From Rutpela maculata (lineage: Eukaryota; Arthropoda; Insecta; Coleoptera; Cerambycidae): a DNA stretch of 64,000 bases. Below the pieces are notes generated by a model, which saw only the letters and a program-made list of their open reading frames with translations, was not told where the DNA came from and searched no databases. The number at the start of each line of letters is the position of its first letter. Position 1 is the first letter of the stretch. The stretch is taken from the NCBI GenBank assembly GCA_936432065.2, contig OW386289.2, positions 169,321,348 to 169,385,347 on the forward strand, in the 5' to 3' direction. This document shows, piece after piece, positions 23,664 to 34,874 of the stretch. The position numbers were made by a program, and so were the translations under genes.

Positions 23664-23751
23664 TTTGACAACCAAGTGTCCGAACATTTCATAGTTCCCG
23701 CAAACAAACATAGCGGCAGCACATGCGCGCGCTTTATGATGAAAAGGTCTA

Positions 23752-24194
23752 TAAAAGTGTACTTCTTACGTTGTGGGTGGCGTTTTTTTTAATTAATTTA
23801 TATATAAATATTCTCCTAGACATTTTTTTTAAAAAATCTCTTTAAAGTACTCTTTAAAAGCCACAAGTTGACTCGACAAAACCTTTTTCGTGTTTGATGG
23901 CATAATTCTACAAGGAGTTTAAAGTTATTGCTAAAATGGCGTTTTTAGAGATTAGGAAAAAAATTCATTCGACATTTTAGATGATAAACCATGCTAAGCA
24001 GCTGCATTTTCCCAAAATTTCATCGAAACTGAGTCATTATTTTCGAAAATACAGTGTTTTTTTAAAAAAGCTTTTTAATACTTATTAGTTATTTTTGTAA
24101 CAATAATGACAATTAAACTGGCTCATAACTCAACATCTCTGTTCCAAAATTTCCCTCTCTGTTTGACGACCTTTATTTTTTTTTCAATTGTTTT
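23752..24194. other. AT-rich sequence, no gene seen
   Basis: Homopolymer-rich, with no recognisable family. Confidence 0.35.
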
Positions 24195-24565
24195 CTATCG
24201 GACATCCACCCTGTATATTTTTCTTACTAAAAGCATATCAAATATTCTTCCTGGCAATAAACTACATTATATATATTATTTTCTTCCTGGGTAATAGTAC
24301 ATTATTTCCACCACAGTTCTTAATTATTTCTGTATATTTTTCATTATACTAGATTTCAGGTTTCCCCCTTGACAGTAGTGTTAACTACATGCGAAATGTC
24401 ACTGTCCTCTGGAATATTTTTCTCGTCAATTATTAATTTAAAGATGTCTACCCTGTATGTTTTTCATTAAAAGTATATCAGGTTTCCTCCTCGACAAAAA
24501 TACCAACTACATTCCAAATATTATTTCCACTATTATTTGGTAATCTAAAACTGAAAATCCAGAGA
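24195..24565. repeat. imperfect tandem array, unit about 130 bp
   Basis: About three units share CCCTGTATATTTTTC, AAGCATATCA, (T/C)GACA and AACTACAT words, starting near 24200, 24330 and 24452. Confidence 0.55.
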
Positions 24566-25700
24566 AATATCGGAGGGTGTTTTTTTCACGATTACAATAC
24601 TTTCCTTCGGTAAGCGAGGGAAGTAAAAGTGTCGAAATAAAAGGCCTATATAACGGTCTACATTTATTTTACCCAGTAAACGACATGCAAGACATCATAA
24701 TTCCCATTGTTTATTAGAATTTATTGCCATCTGATTATTTAATTCCACCCCCAATTAGTCTAGATTACGTTTATGTATGCCGACAGAACACGAAAAATAA
24801 CGATATGCACAGTAAAACGCACACCATTCGTAATTTAACCTCAAGCACTTGAAAGTGCTCTTAATCGATCCTTTGATCTGCCAATAAATCAAGTCGTTAT
24901 TAATAGAAATCATGACATTATTGAGGATGGTTACGTTGCGAGGTGTAAGAGGATCTGAAAGTTCAAAGCGAAACGGCCCCGCTTACTGGCAATAATTAAC
25001 ATTAATTATTAATAACTTTGGTGTGTACTCGTAGAATTATATTTGGGATATGTTACAATAAAAATAAAATTTAAATGTAAAGAAAACTTTTTAAAAACAA
25101 GCTTTTATTATTATTTGGATGTAGGTACTAAAATGAAAAAAATAAGTTATAGTACAGTAAGCGAAGCTTTTAAATCCAAGCCCGAAAACGATGTAATGAA
25201 TTTCAACATGCTTCGTAAAGTATGTACATAAGAATCTATAATGTCATTTTTCCTGCTTTTTGGTTAGGGGTAGTTCCCACCCCTTTTTAGAGGTTGTCGC
25301 AAAAAAAAAAGCAAAAAACACACCTAATCTGATAGAGAATCAAATTATAAGTAAGAAAGGTTTTATACACTTTTTTGCTAAAATGCATATTTTTCGAGAT
25401 ATTGCGAACTGAAAATTGCAATCTTCACCCCATAAAATGAGTATTCCTGGACGTTTTTTTTTTAAATTACTCGAAAAATGTGGACTTTAATAAAAGAAAT
25501 GCAAGTGTACAAAATTAAAGCTTTTACGAAAACAAATCGAATGGTTTTTTTTTTATCTGATATTTGTGTGGAATGTGAATGGCATTTTCAAAATGGCGCC
25601 GAGACGTTCACAAATTACTCAAAATATACAACTATGACAAAAATTTTTATACTGGTAAAAATTAAAGGTATTAAAATTTTCTTTTGATTGAGACGTATTA
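24566..25700. other. single-copy-looking sequence, no gene seen
   Basis: The part 24640-25030 shows no similarity to the repeats of this window and has a more even composition, with ATTAACATTAATTATTAATAA (about 24997-25016, shown approximately). It could be conserved noncoding DNA. Beyond 25250 it becomes homopolymer-rich. Confidence 0.35.
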
Positions 25701-25705
25701 CTTTT

Positions 25706-26389
25706 ACTTCCACGTCCAGTGGAAGTATAGTAATGACAAAAAAAAATTTAAAACATTTTTATTGTTCAAATAGGCTTAGAATGTCACGAAGCGTCGAGAT
25801 TTTAAGTTTGAGCGAAAAAAAAATTTCTGTCTGTCTGTAACTTTTTTGTGCGCACGTTTACTCGGGAACCGTTTGAGATATTGACTTGGAATTTGGTACA
25901 CGTATGTACTTTAACGAGATCTAGAACTAGATTATATTTTCATCTTGTTCCGTCGAAGGGTTGGGGGTAAATTGAGGTAAATTTGGGGACAATAGGTAAA
26001 TCAAGCAAGTAAGAGTTCATAAAATTGGTATTTAGTATATACAAGAGAAGCTGAGGTCTCAAAAAAATTTTTGGCATTAGCCACCCCCATTACCACCCCC
26101 ACCCCATTATTAAAGGGGATGAAAAAAATTGTGGTTTAGGGTGTGTACAAGAACCAGAAACCTCAACATGTTTTTTTTACTTCATCCACCCCCACTACCA
26201 CCCCTTATCACCACCCCCACACCGCTACCGATGTGGGGTATCGTTTTATGGGTTTTGGGGGTAGAGGATTTCAAATATTATATTATTAAAGTTCCATAAA
26301 CAATTATTTCCACATACATTTTTTCGTTGTGAGTGACTTAGATAAAAAATCTGGATGTGGAAGTATTGATTCCTTGGGCAGCGGTTTTT
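25706..26389 (+). repeat. R1 dispersed repeat, copy d, full length (reference copy)
   Basis: About 684 bases. It starts with the self-complementary ACTTCCACGTCCAGTGGAAGT followed by ATAGTAA(C/T)GAC, and ends CTGGATGTGGAAGTATTGAT, TCCTTGGGCAGCGGTTTTT. The start and the near-end words are inverted repeats of about 14 bases (ACTTCCACATCCAG in other copies). Between them lie TTGTGCGCACGTTTACTC, AACCGTTTGAGATATTGACT, a G-run block and two C-run blocks. There is no ORF. Ten copies or fragments occur here in both orientations. Superfamily unknown: short inverted termini plus a fixed 3' tail could mean a non-autonomous DNA element or a Helitron-like one. Confidence 0.92.
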
Positions 26390-27186
26390 ATAATGAAAAC
26401 TAAAGAAGTTACAAACAAAAAAGTAGCTCGTTTAAAAATTTTGGCGCCATTTTTTTTAGTCTTATTGCTCTAATTTCTTATTAATTAATTTTTTTAAATC
26501 CTTCTAGTTATTGTTAATGCATATTATTACTAACATGCTAAAATTTTTTAGAATTTTTAAAATAATTATTTTTCATTCTGTATCCATTTTCAATAATGAA
26601 AATGTTCATAATTTTTTTAAAAAATTCGTGTTTTTGGAAATTGCTCAAAAAATATTTTGTTATAAAAAATGGTAAGAGTACAAAAATGAAGCTTATAAAA
26701 AAACGAACAGTTTGGTTTTTATTTAATTTCCCTACGACAAACTGTTCCAGAGATTTAAAGGTTTAAAGGTGGCGAGTGAGCGCAAACGCAAGAAAATTAT
26801 GTATTTAAAATTGGAATATCTCAAAAACTATAAGATTGATAAAAACATAATATAAGAATGAAATGAAGCTTATGAAAAAACGAAGAGTTTGCGTTTTTAT
26901 TTTTTTTCCTACGACAAACTGTTCCAGAGATCTGACAGTTTGAAATAATGTTGAAACTTTTCAGTTTGTACGCGTATTTTAAATGTCTATAGTAGTATAG
27001 GTAGAGAAACGAGCAATAGCCGTCTATTTTTTGAAGAATACGCAGAAAAAGCAGTAGTCCAATAAAGATATCATTTTTCAAAAAAATTTCTCCCGGCAAG
27101 CTGATTTTTTCAGGGTCGATGTATCCGACCAAAAAGTCACAGTCCGCACCCCTTGTAGGCTGTTGCAATAGGGGTGGTTTCTTATT
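26390..27186. repeat. AT-rich repeat with a ~165-bp direct duplication
   Basis: AATGAAGCTTATAAAAAAACGA ... CCTACGACAAACTGTTCCAGAGAT-type sequence (words shortened) occurs at about 26685-26760 and 26855-26935. No gene. Confidence 0.6.
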
Positions 27187-27686
27187 TATTTATTTTTTTG
27201 AAATTTTCTTTTTCCAGCTTGTACATAGTAATATTCTCTACAACTTTGCCTAATAAAATTTTTTTGTAACTTTGATTTTTGACGGTCCAGCGCCCATTAT
27301 ATGGGAAAACATTCACCATATTTATTGATTATGGTTCAGGAAATATACAAACAAAAGGCTGAATAGCTGGTTTTTGCAGGGTTGATTGAGAACTGTCTCC
27401 TGAGTCTCCAACCAATTTTTTTTTTTTAAACACTGTCGGTTGAAACTAATTGGCGCCCTCCTTTAATAAGTATAAATAGTTAAAAAGGACATCAACCTTA
27501 CAACCAAGACATAGATATAATTAAATTAAATTAAAAAAAAGACTAATAAGTAATCCACGACCTTAAGGCTCCCGTAAAAACTGAGCAACCGTTCACAATC
27601 TCCAAGTGCAGTACTCTATTGCGTACGTTTATATTAATGACGAAGTTGACTCTCTATTCCAATACTATAGAGCAAAAATATCTTAA
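27187..27686. other. intergenic sequence, no gene seen
   Basis: AT-rich, homopolymer-rich, no recognisable family. Confidence 0.35.
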
Positions 27687-27822
27687 ACGGTTACAGAGCA
27701 GACCGACAAACAGATTTTTTTTTGCTCAAACTTAAAATCTCGACGTTTCCTGACATTCTAAGCCTATTTGAACAATAAAAAATTAAAAAAAACTTTTTGT
27801 TGGTCCACTGTATGTGGAAGTA
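27687..27822 (-). repeat. R1 dispersed repeat, copy e, 5' fragment
   Basis: Holds the R1 start on the minus strand (complement of TCCACTGTATGTGGAAGTAA at about 27803-27822) through the AACGTCGAGATTTTAAGTTTGAGC block, then is truncated. Confidence 0.85.
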
Positions 27823-28225
27823 ATTATAACATGCACTGTTACAAAATATGCGCTTGTTAATGAGGTAACTAAAGATTTATAACTTATCCTCGGATATCAG
27901 TTGTTCCTTTTTGATTTACTGTATTACAGTAAAAACACTGGACAGTTGGTTCATATATCTAATTAACCGCCAACTAGTATTTCTTATATAATCACTGAAT
28001 ATGTCTCTAGATATATATTATTTTCATTACACATCCCACCCCCGTACGCAATTTGACTAGATCTTCCGAACTTTATATTCAACTTGGAAAGGTCGCGTAA
28101 GAGAGTACTATTACACGTCTGCCATCGACGACGACCCAAATAGAACTCCAACCACACGTCAGAAAAGTTATATAATAGATTAATTGATAAATTAGCAAAA
28201 ATAATGGTTGATTAAATACGGACTC
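27823..28225. other. intergenic sequence, no gene seen
   Basis: No repeat family recognised. Confidence 0.35.
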
Positions 28226-28305
28226 GGTACTTATCTCAGTGGTTAACGCACCTTATGTGCATTCTGGGCGTACCTCGAAGTGAAATCGAGCCCCCACACA
28301 GCGAA
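28226..28305 (+). repeat. tRNA-like sequence (SINE head or tRNA pseudogene)
   Basis: TATCTCAGTGGTTAACGCAC closely follows the tRNA A-box/D-arm pattern (TAGCTCAGTGGTTAG...), and CTCGA AGTGAAA TCGAG forms a five-pair stem with a seven-base loop where the T arm should be, with a degenerate B box. The anticodon arm does not fold cleanly, so it is not called as a functional tRNA. It is followed by a (GATT)n tract. Confidence 0.5.
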
Positions 28306-28312
28306 AAAATTT

Positions 28313-28333
28313 TTGATTGATTGATTGATTTAC
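28313..28333. repeat. (TGAT)n microsatellite
   Basis: GATTGATTGATTGATTTAC separates the tRNA-like sequence from the opposite-strand retroelement relic. Such tails are common 3' ends of non-LTR elements. Confidence 0.8.
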
Positions 28334-28367
28334 TAGCGTGCGGTAGGCATTGCTGCCTCTCCCAGGG

Positions 28368-28905
28368 TTATACAGCTGGACCCGCTACGTCCACGCTAGG
28401 TTGGACTAATGTCATGCTTGTTGTCAGCAGCGAGAGCCACATGGTAAAGGAATGGGAGGTGTAGGTATTTGTTAGATGCGTTACCGCATTGTGTCGTAAG
28501 GGAGCGTTGAAGCTCTCTTTTTTGTGTTTTTGGTACTGGAGATCTGCCTCTTCTGAGTCTTTTTGTGAAATATGTTGCCGCGCTGTGTCGTAATATGGAG
28601 TGTTTATGCTCCTCTTTTTGTGTTTCTGCTTCCTCAAATATTCTTGTTCTGAGTCTTCTGATTCCTCGGTTTCCGCTTGTGGTAGAGTATATATCGTTGC
28701 GATTTCTTTGTGGTGTTCATTTGATCTTGATCCTCTCAGTTGTTGTACTCTGCTGTAGCATGATCTCCCTATTTTTAGTTTGTTGATGTTCTGTACTAGC
28801 GCTTTCTTCAGTGGATGTGTTGGGTCTCTTCTTTGGGTATGTCCCCAGTACTTCATTGCATACATTTCTATCCTTTTTTTAATAGTCTTTCCTCCTAACA
28901 GTGTT
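28368..28905 (-). pseudogene. probable non-LTR retrotransposon relic (C-terminal part)
   Basis: An ATG-started frame (28863-28865, complement) is open for 165 codons, and the frame continues open upstream for about 13 codons to a TGA. The opening part, KKRIEMYAMKYWGHTQRR then HPLKKAL, resembles the segment after the RT thumb in insect LINE ORF2 proteins (R-x-E-x-x-A-x-K-Y ... HPL). The rest is low complexity, with a repeated QKHKK(R/E)S(I/F)N(T/A)P block at about residues 79-116, and is not recognisable. On the minus strand the element would end at the (AATC)n tract. Family uncertain. Confidence 0.35.
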
Positions 28906-31675
28906 CATGTTTTTGCGAGTAGTTGAACGATGTCCCTTTCTGCTCTTCTCAAAAACTTCTCGTAGTAGATTTTTCTCAAGATGGTCCGGATTTCACTACT
29001 GTAGGCCCCCCCATTACTAGGACATCTACATCTAGACTTAAGAGAGTCATTGAGGTGACATGGAAGGCAGTTAAAACACATTTTAACACATTTTTTTTAT
29101 TATATTGTTAATATGCCTAATGTCATAGACAAGACAGAGTCAAGTAGGTACTTGTAATAATAATAATAATAATAGTTAATATTAGTTCTATTTGCTTTAT
29201 TTAAAATTAATATCCCAGTTATAGCTGATTGAACTCGATCCTATGTCGTAAAAAGACTGTGAGAGGTTCTTGAAAATTCAAAAAATAATCAGTCTAATCG
29301 GGGTCAATCGATGTTGGCGACTTTGTAACATAATTAATTTCAATTACTCCATGTTATGATTGACACAACCATCGCGTATCGCGGGAAAATGTGAACTGAT
29401 TGAGCGAACGCTATTTATTAATTAATGAAAACGTGAATAAAAATGCCTTATATGCAGTCGCTTAGGATAACGGCAATTATGATTGCGGGTATTTGCATGT
29501 ATTTTAGTTTTCACATTAATTTCGTTCCCGGACGAAAAAAAAAAACAGCCGTTGTTCAATTTTAAATTTACATGGTAAATATATCCTCTGCTATCTATAT
29601 TATTGGAAGTTTCCCAGCACTGAATTGGTTTAACTCTGTTTAAATACATTTTGGCATTTACTTTACTATAATTTTATTCATTTATTCTATATTGTGTTTG
29701 TATGTAGATCCGGGAAATTGATGTTGGCCAGCTAAAAAATACTCCTCGAAAACTATTTTAATTTGTTAATTCTACGAGGTTAGTCAGATTCAATTGACCC
29801 CGACCTAACCCAACTAACATTTTTTATAGTCAGGATTGCTACAATTCGATCTACTAATAAGTCAGAATATGTGATTTATCATAGTTTATTACAGGGAAAA
29901 CCTGAAACTATCCATAAATTTACCAATGTGGGGAATAATTGAAGTAAAATTGAAAGCATTTTGTTCGAGAGGTTAAAGCCAGTGAAATATTACATAGCCC
30001 TATGTCGACTTCGTCTCGATCTCCAAACATATCCTCAACCAGTAAAGAACACTGACCTTAATATTTAATATACTATTAGGCTCGTTCGAGTGCACCTGTC
30101 CTTACACAAGTTTGGTCGGAACATTAACAATGTATTTTTATGAAATAATAATGCCCCAAAACTGTTGTTGATATAATGAGAGTTGAAGTAAGAGTAACAA
30201 GTACCTAATTTATTTTATACGAATACGAACTTTATAGTAATTAATAAAACTTAAATAAATTGACAGCGATTGTGTTTTGTTCGTCTCTTTATTTTGATCA
30301 CATGTGCAAGGCATCCTCATATGTTGATGAATCGCCGTTTTGCGTTTTACTTAAGCGACAATTTGGCACTGTTCTCTTAATACACAAATAGCTATTTCTG
30401 TCCAAGAAAGTGGGGTATCGTTTGAACGTTTTTTATTAAATTTTTTTTTACATTTTCATTAAAAATGCTCATTTCTACTATGTTTTCTATTTATTTCTGT
30501 AGCACATACGCATTAAATTAAAATTCTGCCCAAAACTTAAAAAAAAGAATACTTTAGTTGTACTTTTCAAACCAGGCATTGTCAAAAAACTCAAAGTTTC
30601 TGGTATTTCTTTTTGATTTTTTCTCTTTGATTTACAAAAAATGTACTTTTCCTCATGATTACTTTTAGGTATGCTATGATCATCAGGACAAGAAATCTGA
30701 AAAGTACGATATTTAGGCTAAAAATCTATTAAGAAAATGGGTAACAAGAGGAATCGGTAGACAAACGAATCAACAAAACGATTTTAAGTAACTTTTAATT
30801 TACATTTCATCGTATGGGTGACAGTCTTATTGTGTAGTTAAGTAAACATCTCGGTAAACATGTATCTATTAAGATAAAGTTAATAGTATTATTTAAATAA
30901 GAAGAAAGTTGAATGACCATTGTTTGCATATTTCACAGCATGTATGGAGAACAGCTACCGAACGAGTATATTTTAGAGGTCATATAGTGTATTTTTGCTC
31001 TATTCTTAATTTGCAATATGACATCATTTTTAGTTGCCAACTGAAGGACAAAGGTGTTACTACAGTACCTATAAAAAAGATTTAGAATATTTGTTTTTGG
31101 GATCGTTCATTACGAGTGACAAAATTAAAAAATACAAAATGGCGGCTACAATATGGCGGAAAGAAATTTTTTCTAAAGCAATTGCTTTAAATATTTGAGC
31201 AAGTAATGAATGAATAACTATATGTGTATTTAGATAATATTATTTAGGCATTAAGCAAATCACAACTTACACAGTTTCTTATTTATTATGAAATTACCTA
31301 CTATCTGTATATTGTTGTCCTAATCTGGGCACGCTAATATAATAGTTAGGAAAATACTTTAAAACACTCATTATTGGAGAACTAATCAAAACAACTACTC
31401 TTCTAGCTAATACTGACGAAGTATCAAATCATTCACACTTTTTTATTTAATATGAAATTATCTTATTTCTGTATATTGGTACCTTAATGTGCTCCTTAGG
31501 AAAACACTTTAAAGCAAGTGTCTGTAAATGAGCAAAAAAATTTGAGCATCTAGCTCATGAAGAGCAGGAGATCTTTAATAGGCTCATTTAACATTTTTTT
31601 ATTTATTACATATTCTGAAAGAGCTTGGTGAGTATAGTAAGTATGCCAAAAATTAGAATTTACTGACACCGCCTT
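28906..31675. other. long intergenic stretch, no gene seen
   Basis: No credible coding frame. An (AAT)n microsatellite lies at about 29154-29176. Several parts (29200-29420, 29690-30090) look single-copy. Homopolymer-rich repeats begin after 30400. Confidence 0.35.
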
Positions 31676-31699
31676 CATGTATAAAAAAATTATTAAAGT

Positions 31700-33600
31700 C
31701 GGCGCGCTTAAAAACGCTCGGGATAACCATGTAGTCGAGTTGTGACGTCAGATGGCTGAACCGCCCAGTGAACACGGCTGCGAATGCAAGTTAGTAGAGT
31801 AAAGTCGCTTAGTTTTCGAGAAAAAAAAACCGGCGTAGAACCAAACCAGACTTAGTGGGATTCTTTAGTAAGATAATCGTGTACACGAAATCATTTTTAC
31901 GACATTTTTTGGTGGTGGAGAACTTTTTTATTTCGGAAAAACTCAAAAAAACAGATTTTTAATGAAATATGTTTTTTAACGTCTCCACCGCTATGTCTCT
32001 GAAAATATTTGTGCTATCAAGCTATTTTTTTTTTTTTTAGATTAAAGTAGACACAATAGCGCTTCGAACAACGTCCCACGTGAACCCGATTTATTTTTTT
32101 TAAGTTGGGAAAATAATAGGAAACTCAAACTTGTTATTTTCAGTAGCGTAATTTTAGACAATCGAGAAAAAAATTTATTTATGAAAATTTGTATATACAT
32201 GCTGGGTACAAATTGAAGCAACCAATAGTTGAAAAAAGTTTTTAGGATAAAACTTTTTCATGTCCCGTTCATAGTATTGAGTCAGCGATTTTTTTTAACT
32301 GGCCAAAGTCACATTCTTGCGCGCTCGGCTGTAGCAAGCCTGCCGACTGCAAGGATCTGACTGTCCCGGTCTGGGTGTATGTAGTAGTTTAACTTATATC
32401 AATAGATACAAAACCACTAGTGATCAAAAGCATCTAGGGGATCAATATTATTGTTCAATATTTTATATATTGTACAGTAGTATTGATCATATGTTGTTAA
32501 TATTAAGAAATTGTACAATAAATATAAAATAGTCTCCTTTTAATAATAAAAAGGCAGGTAGGTAAATATAAATACCTAATCTATAAATATCAATCCGTGT
32601 TACTAACTACCCACCTAATTAATAAGTTTGTTAGACATTTTTAAATGAATGAAAGTAAAAACATACGCATAAAATGAGTTTTATTGTTGAAATAAATTTT
32701 CTATTTGGATAGATAAATATGTAGTATGTAGTTTATGTAGGCCCTACATTGATAGCATTCTAATTCGTTCATATCTGCCTCGAAATCTTTAATAATGTTG
32801 TTACAGGAACGACATTTGCACTCGTTGCAACATTTTAGGCCTTCCTTAAAACAAGCACATTTTCGATTGTCACAATTTTTATCCGAACAATGAATACTTA
32901 ATGATTTTCGACAACCGCTACTTCTACGCGACTAATATGACCATCAACCCTGCATGCGAGGTGTATTAATTGCGTCCCAATGTCGCATTTAGCGCTGATA
33001 AAAAAAATCGCTGTTGCCACACGGTACATTTTAGGAAAAAATATGTTGTTTCAAAAACTTTTGTGATTATTAGGCTTTATTTTCTTCGCTGCATGTATGT
33101 AAATATTTTCAAAAATAAAAAAGTTTATCGATTGGTGAAGATTTCAATACATAAAATATATATTTTTAGTTTATCTGATTTTTAGCGAAATGAAAGTGCG
33201 AATTGTGCTCAAACCGTTTATATTGGTAAAAGCGCTACAGTGTGTGCTTTAATTTGACACAACACAAATTTCGGTACCTTTAATAGTTTTAAAGATATGG
33301 CATGGCGGTGGAAACAAAAAAAAAAACAATTTTATTTAAAAATACATTTTTTTCACCTTTTATTGATTTAAAAAGTTCGAGACCGCAAAAAAATATCGTA
33401 AAATATGATTTCATATGCCCGGTGACATACTCAAAGGAACCTAACATGTTTGACCTGGTTCTACGCCAAAAAAAAACGTCATGATAGACTTACGAAATCG
33501 CTGCTCTAATATAGGTATCGGCGCAAGCCAAGTGACGTCACTCTACGGACCCTTGGCCGGCCGAGCGTGTTTCTACTCTGTGGCTATTGATTCAATTGAT
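31700..33600. mobile_element. diverged inverted-repeat element with a CXC terminal exon inside
   Basis: Segments about 31800-32010 and 33280-33540 are diverged reverse complements: GGCGTAGAACCA, ATGAAATCATTTTTACGA(C/T)ATTTTTT and a TCTCCACCGC / TTTCCACCGC pair recur in matching order. The interior holds a minus-strand cysteine-rich exon (32701-32931). Outer ends and target site could not be fixed, and the arms are far more diverged than in the other fold-back elements, so this is older. Confidence 0.55.
32701..32931 (-). pseudogene. CXC (tesmin/TSO1-like) cysteine-rich C-terminal exon, relic
   Basis: Seventy-six codons open from a possible acceptor (ATATTAG/TCGCG) to the TAG at 32701-32703, with no ATG at the start. 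Residues 15-44 read CSDKNCDNRKCACFKEGL, KCCNECKCRSCN, i.e. C-x4-C-x4-C-x-C-x6-C-x3-C-x-C-x2-C-x-N, the spacing of a CXC/CRC repeat, which binds zinc and DNA in tesmin, TSO1 and MSL2 and also ends several arthropod transposon proteins. A second pair, CYQC, follows at 59-62. Upstream exons are not visible. The location within an inverted-repeat element argues for a transposon protein rather than a host tesmin gene. Confidence 0.65.
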
Positions 33601-33629
33601 CTGAAATTTTTTTCTGAGGCTATTGGTTT

Positions 33630-34345
33630 GTTATACTTTAAAATGAGGAAGAAAAAGTAGGAAACTGCCATATCACTAAATGACCCTATTACTGGCTAAC
33701 TACAATAACAAAAGGGTGACGTTTTTATTTTAAAAAAATGTGAAAGCGTACATTATTTCTATCATAACTTTTATGTTTTTATGCTACAGAAACAGACAAA
33801 AAAAATCATTTGAAAGCTTAATTAATATTCTTTTACTTTGGCCGTTAGCCTTTCTATGTGAGTTCTGAAATATTTAATATTTTAAGCTAAATACTTCGAC
33901 TTATAAACGTTCGGTCGCCATCTTTAAAATTCCATATCTCCGAAACTATTAATTTTACAGAAATTAGAATAAAACAAAATTCATTCTCAGTTCATAAGAA
34001 TTTCTACAGGTATTGTTATTTTTTTTTTACCAATATGATAATTTTCCGCTTATTCGGCGAAAACTGTTTTGAGATTCCAGTTTTCTTATGCTAAAGTCGC
34101 AATTTTCAAGTCGTTATAATTTAAAGAACTTCAATTTATATGAAAAAAATGCATTGAACTTTTTCCCAAAATTTGATTTTCTCTCAGTTTCAGTGGTTAT
34201 TATTATTATCTTTTTGGCTATCACCCCATGAAAAGGGGCGTCATCCACACGCAAAAATTTACCAAACCTCGCAGAATATAGAAACTTTTTTTGATACATA
34301 TTTTTTGAAATTAAAACCTCTAGTTACTGTACTATATTTTTAGTT
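33630..34345 (+). repeat. R2 dispersed repeat, copy 1
   Basis: Similar over several hundred bases to 44690-45170 and 47290-47890: shared AAATGTGAAA(A/G)CG, CATAACTTTT, TATCTCCGAAAC, TATATGAAAA, TCACCCC(A/C)TGAAAAG and TTAAAACCTCTAGT words in order. No coding frame. Confidence 0.7.
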
Positions 34346-34874
34346 GTTAATCCGTTCCGATCGGTTAGTCCTTTTGTTTGCATAGAGATATAAATTTTTC
34401 ATATTTCGCAGCCACGTCACGCACAAAACTCAAAAATAAAGTAACTGTTCCTTATATTATATATTTAATAATTACGTTATTTAGAATTTTGATTATAAAG
34501 GATGCCTTTCTAGAAATGAAAAGTCCTAGTTCAGTTTACTTTCGCATTGGTCGTTTGTAATAAATCAATTTTTCATACATAAACATTTGTAACAGTTAGT
34601 ATTATAAATATGCACAAGGAATATCAAAAACTTGATAGCGCTGAAAACCAGTTTTGCAGAGCACATAGACGTAGGTTGAATAGTTATTTTCGTCATACTT
34701 CCCTCGTAAGTATACCCTGATTTCATTGTTTTGTCGATCGTAAGTGACGTTTTATGTACCAAATACTTCTTGCTATTGACAGCGGTTCGTTATTTTTCAT
34801 AACGTCCCTAGGAAAATAAAGTAAATTTGGGATAATTTTCTCTCTTATATAACAAGTATTAAATTAAATGTTTT

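Larger units (their letters stand above)
22556..23749. mobile_element. 1194-bp fold-back element carrying a SAP-like exon in both arms, TA target
   Basis: Two arms of about 560 bases, mostly identical, in inverted orientation around a loop of about 70 bases. Ends GACCTTTTCATCATAA are flanked by TA (22554-22555 and 23750-23751). The high identity of the arms implies recent formation or gene conversion. Each arm contains an ATG-started exon with a splice donor. It is a TA-target fold-back derivative rather than an autonomous element. Confidence 0.92.

Noticed and set aside
25478..25687. 69-codon ORF on the plus strand
   Set aside because: Phenylalanine- and lysine-rich translation of AT-rich sequence, with no motif.
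28226..28305. Functional tRNA gene
   Set aside because: The A-box and T-arm-like parts exist, but the anticodon arm and acceptor stem do not fold, and the T loop is non-canonical.
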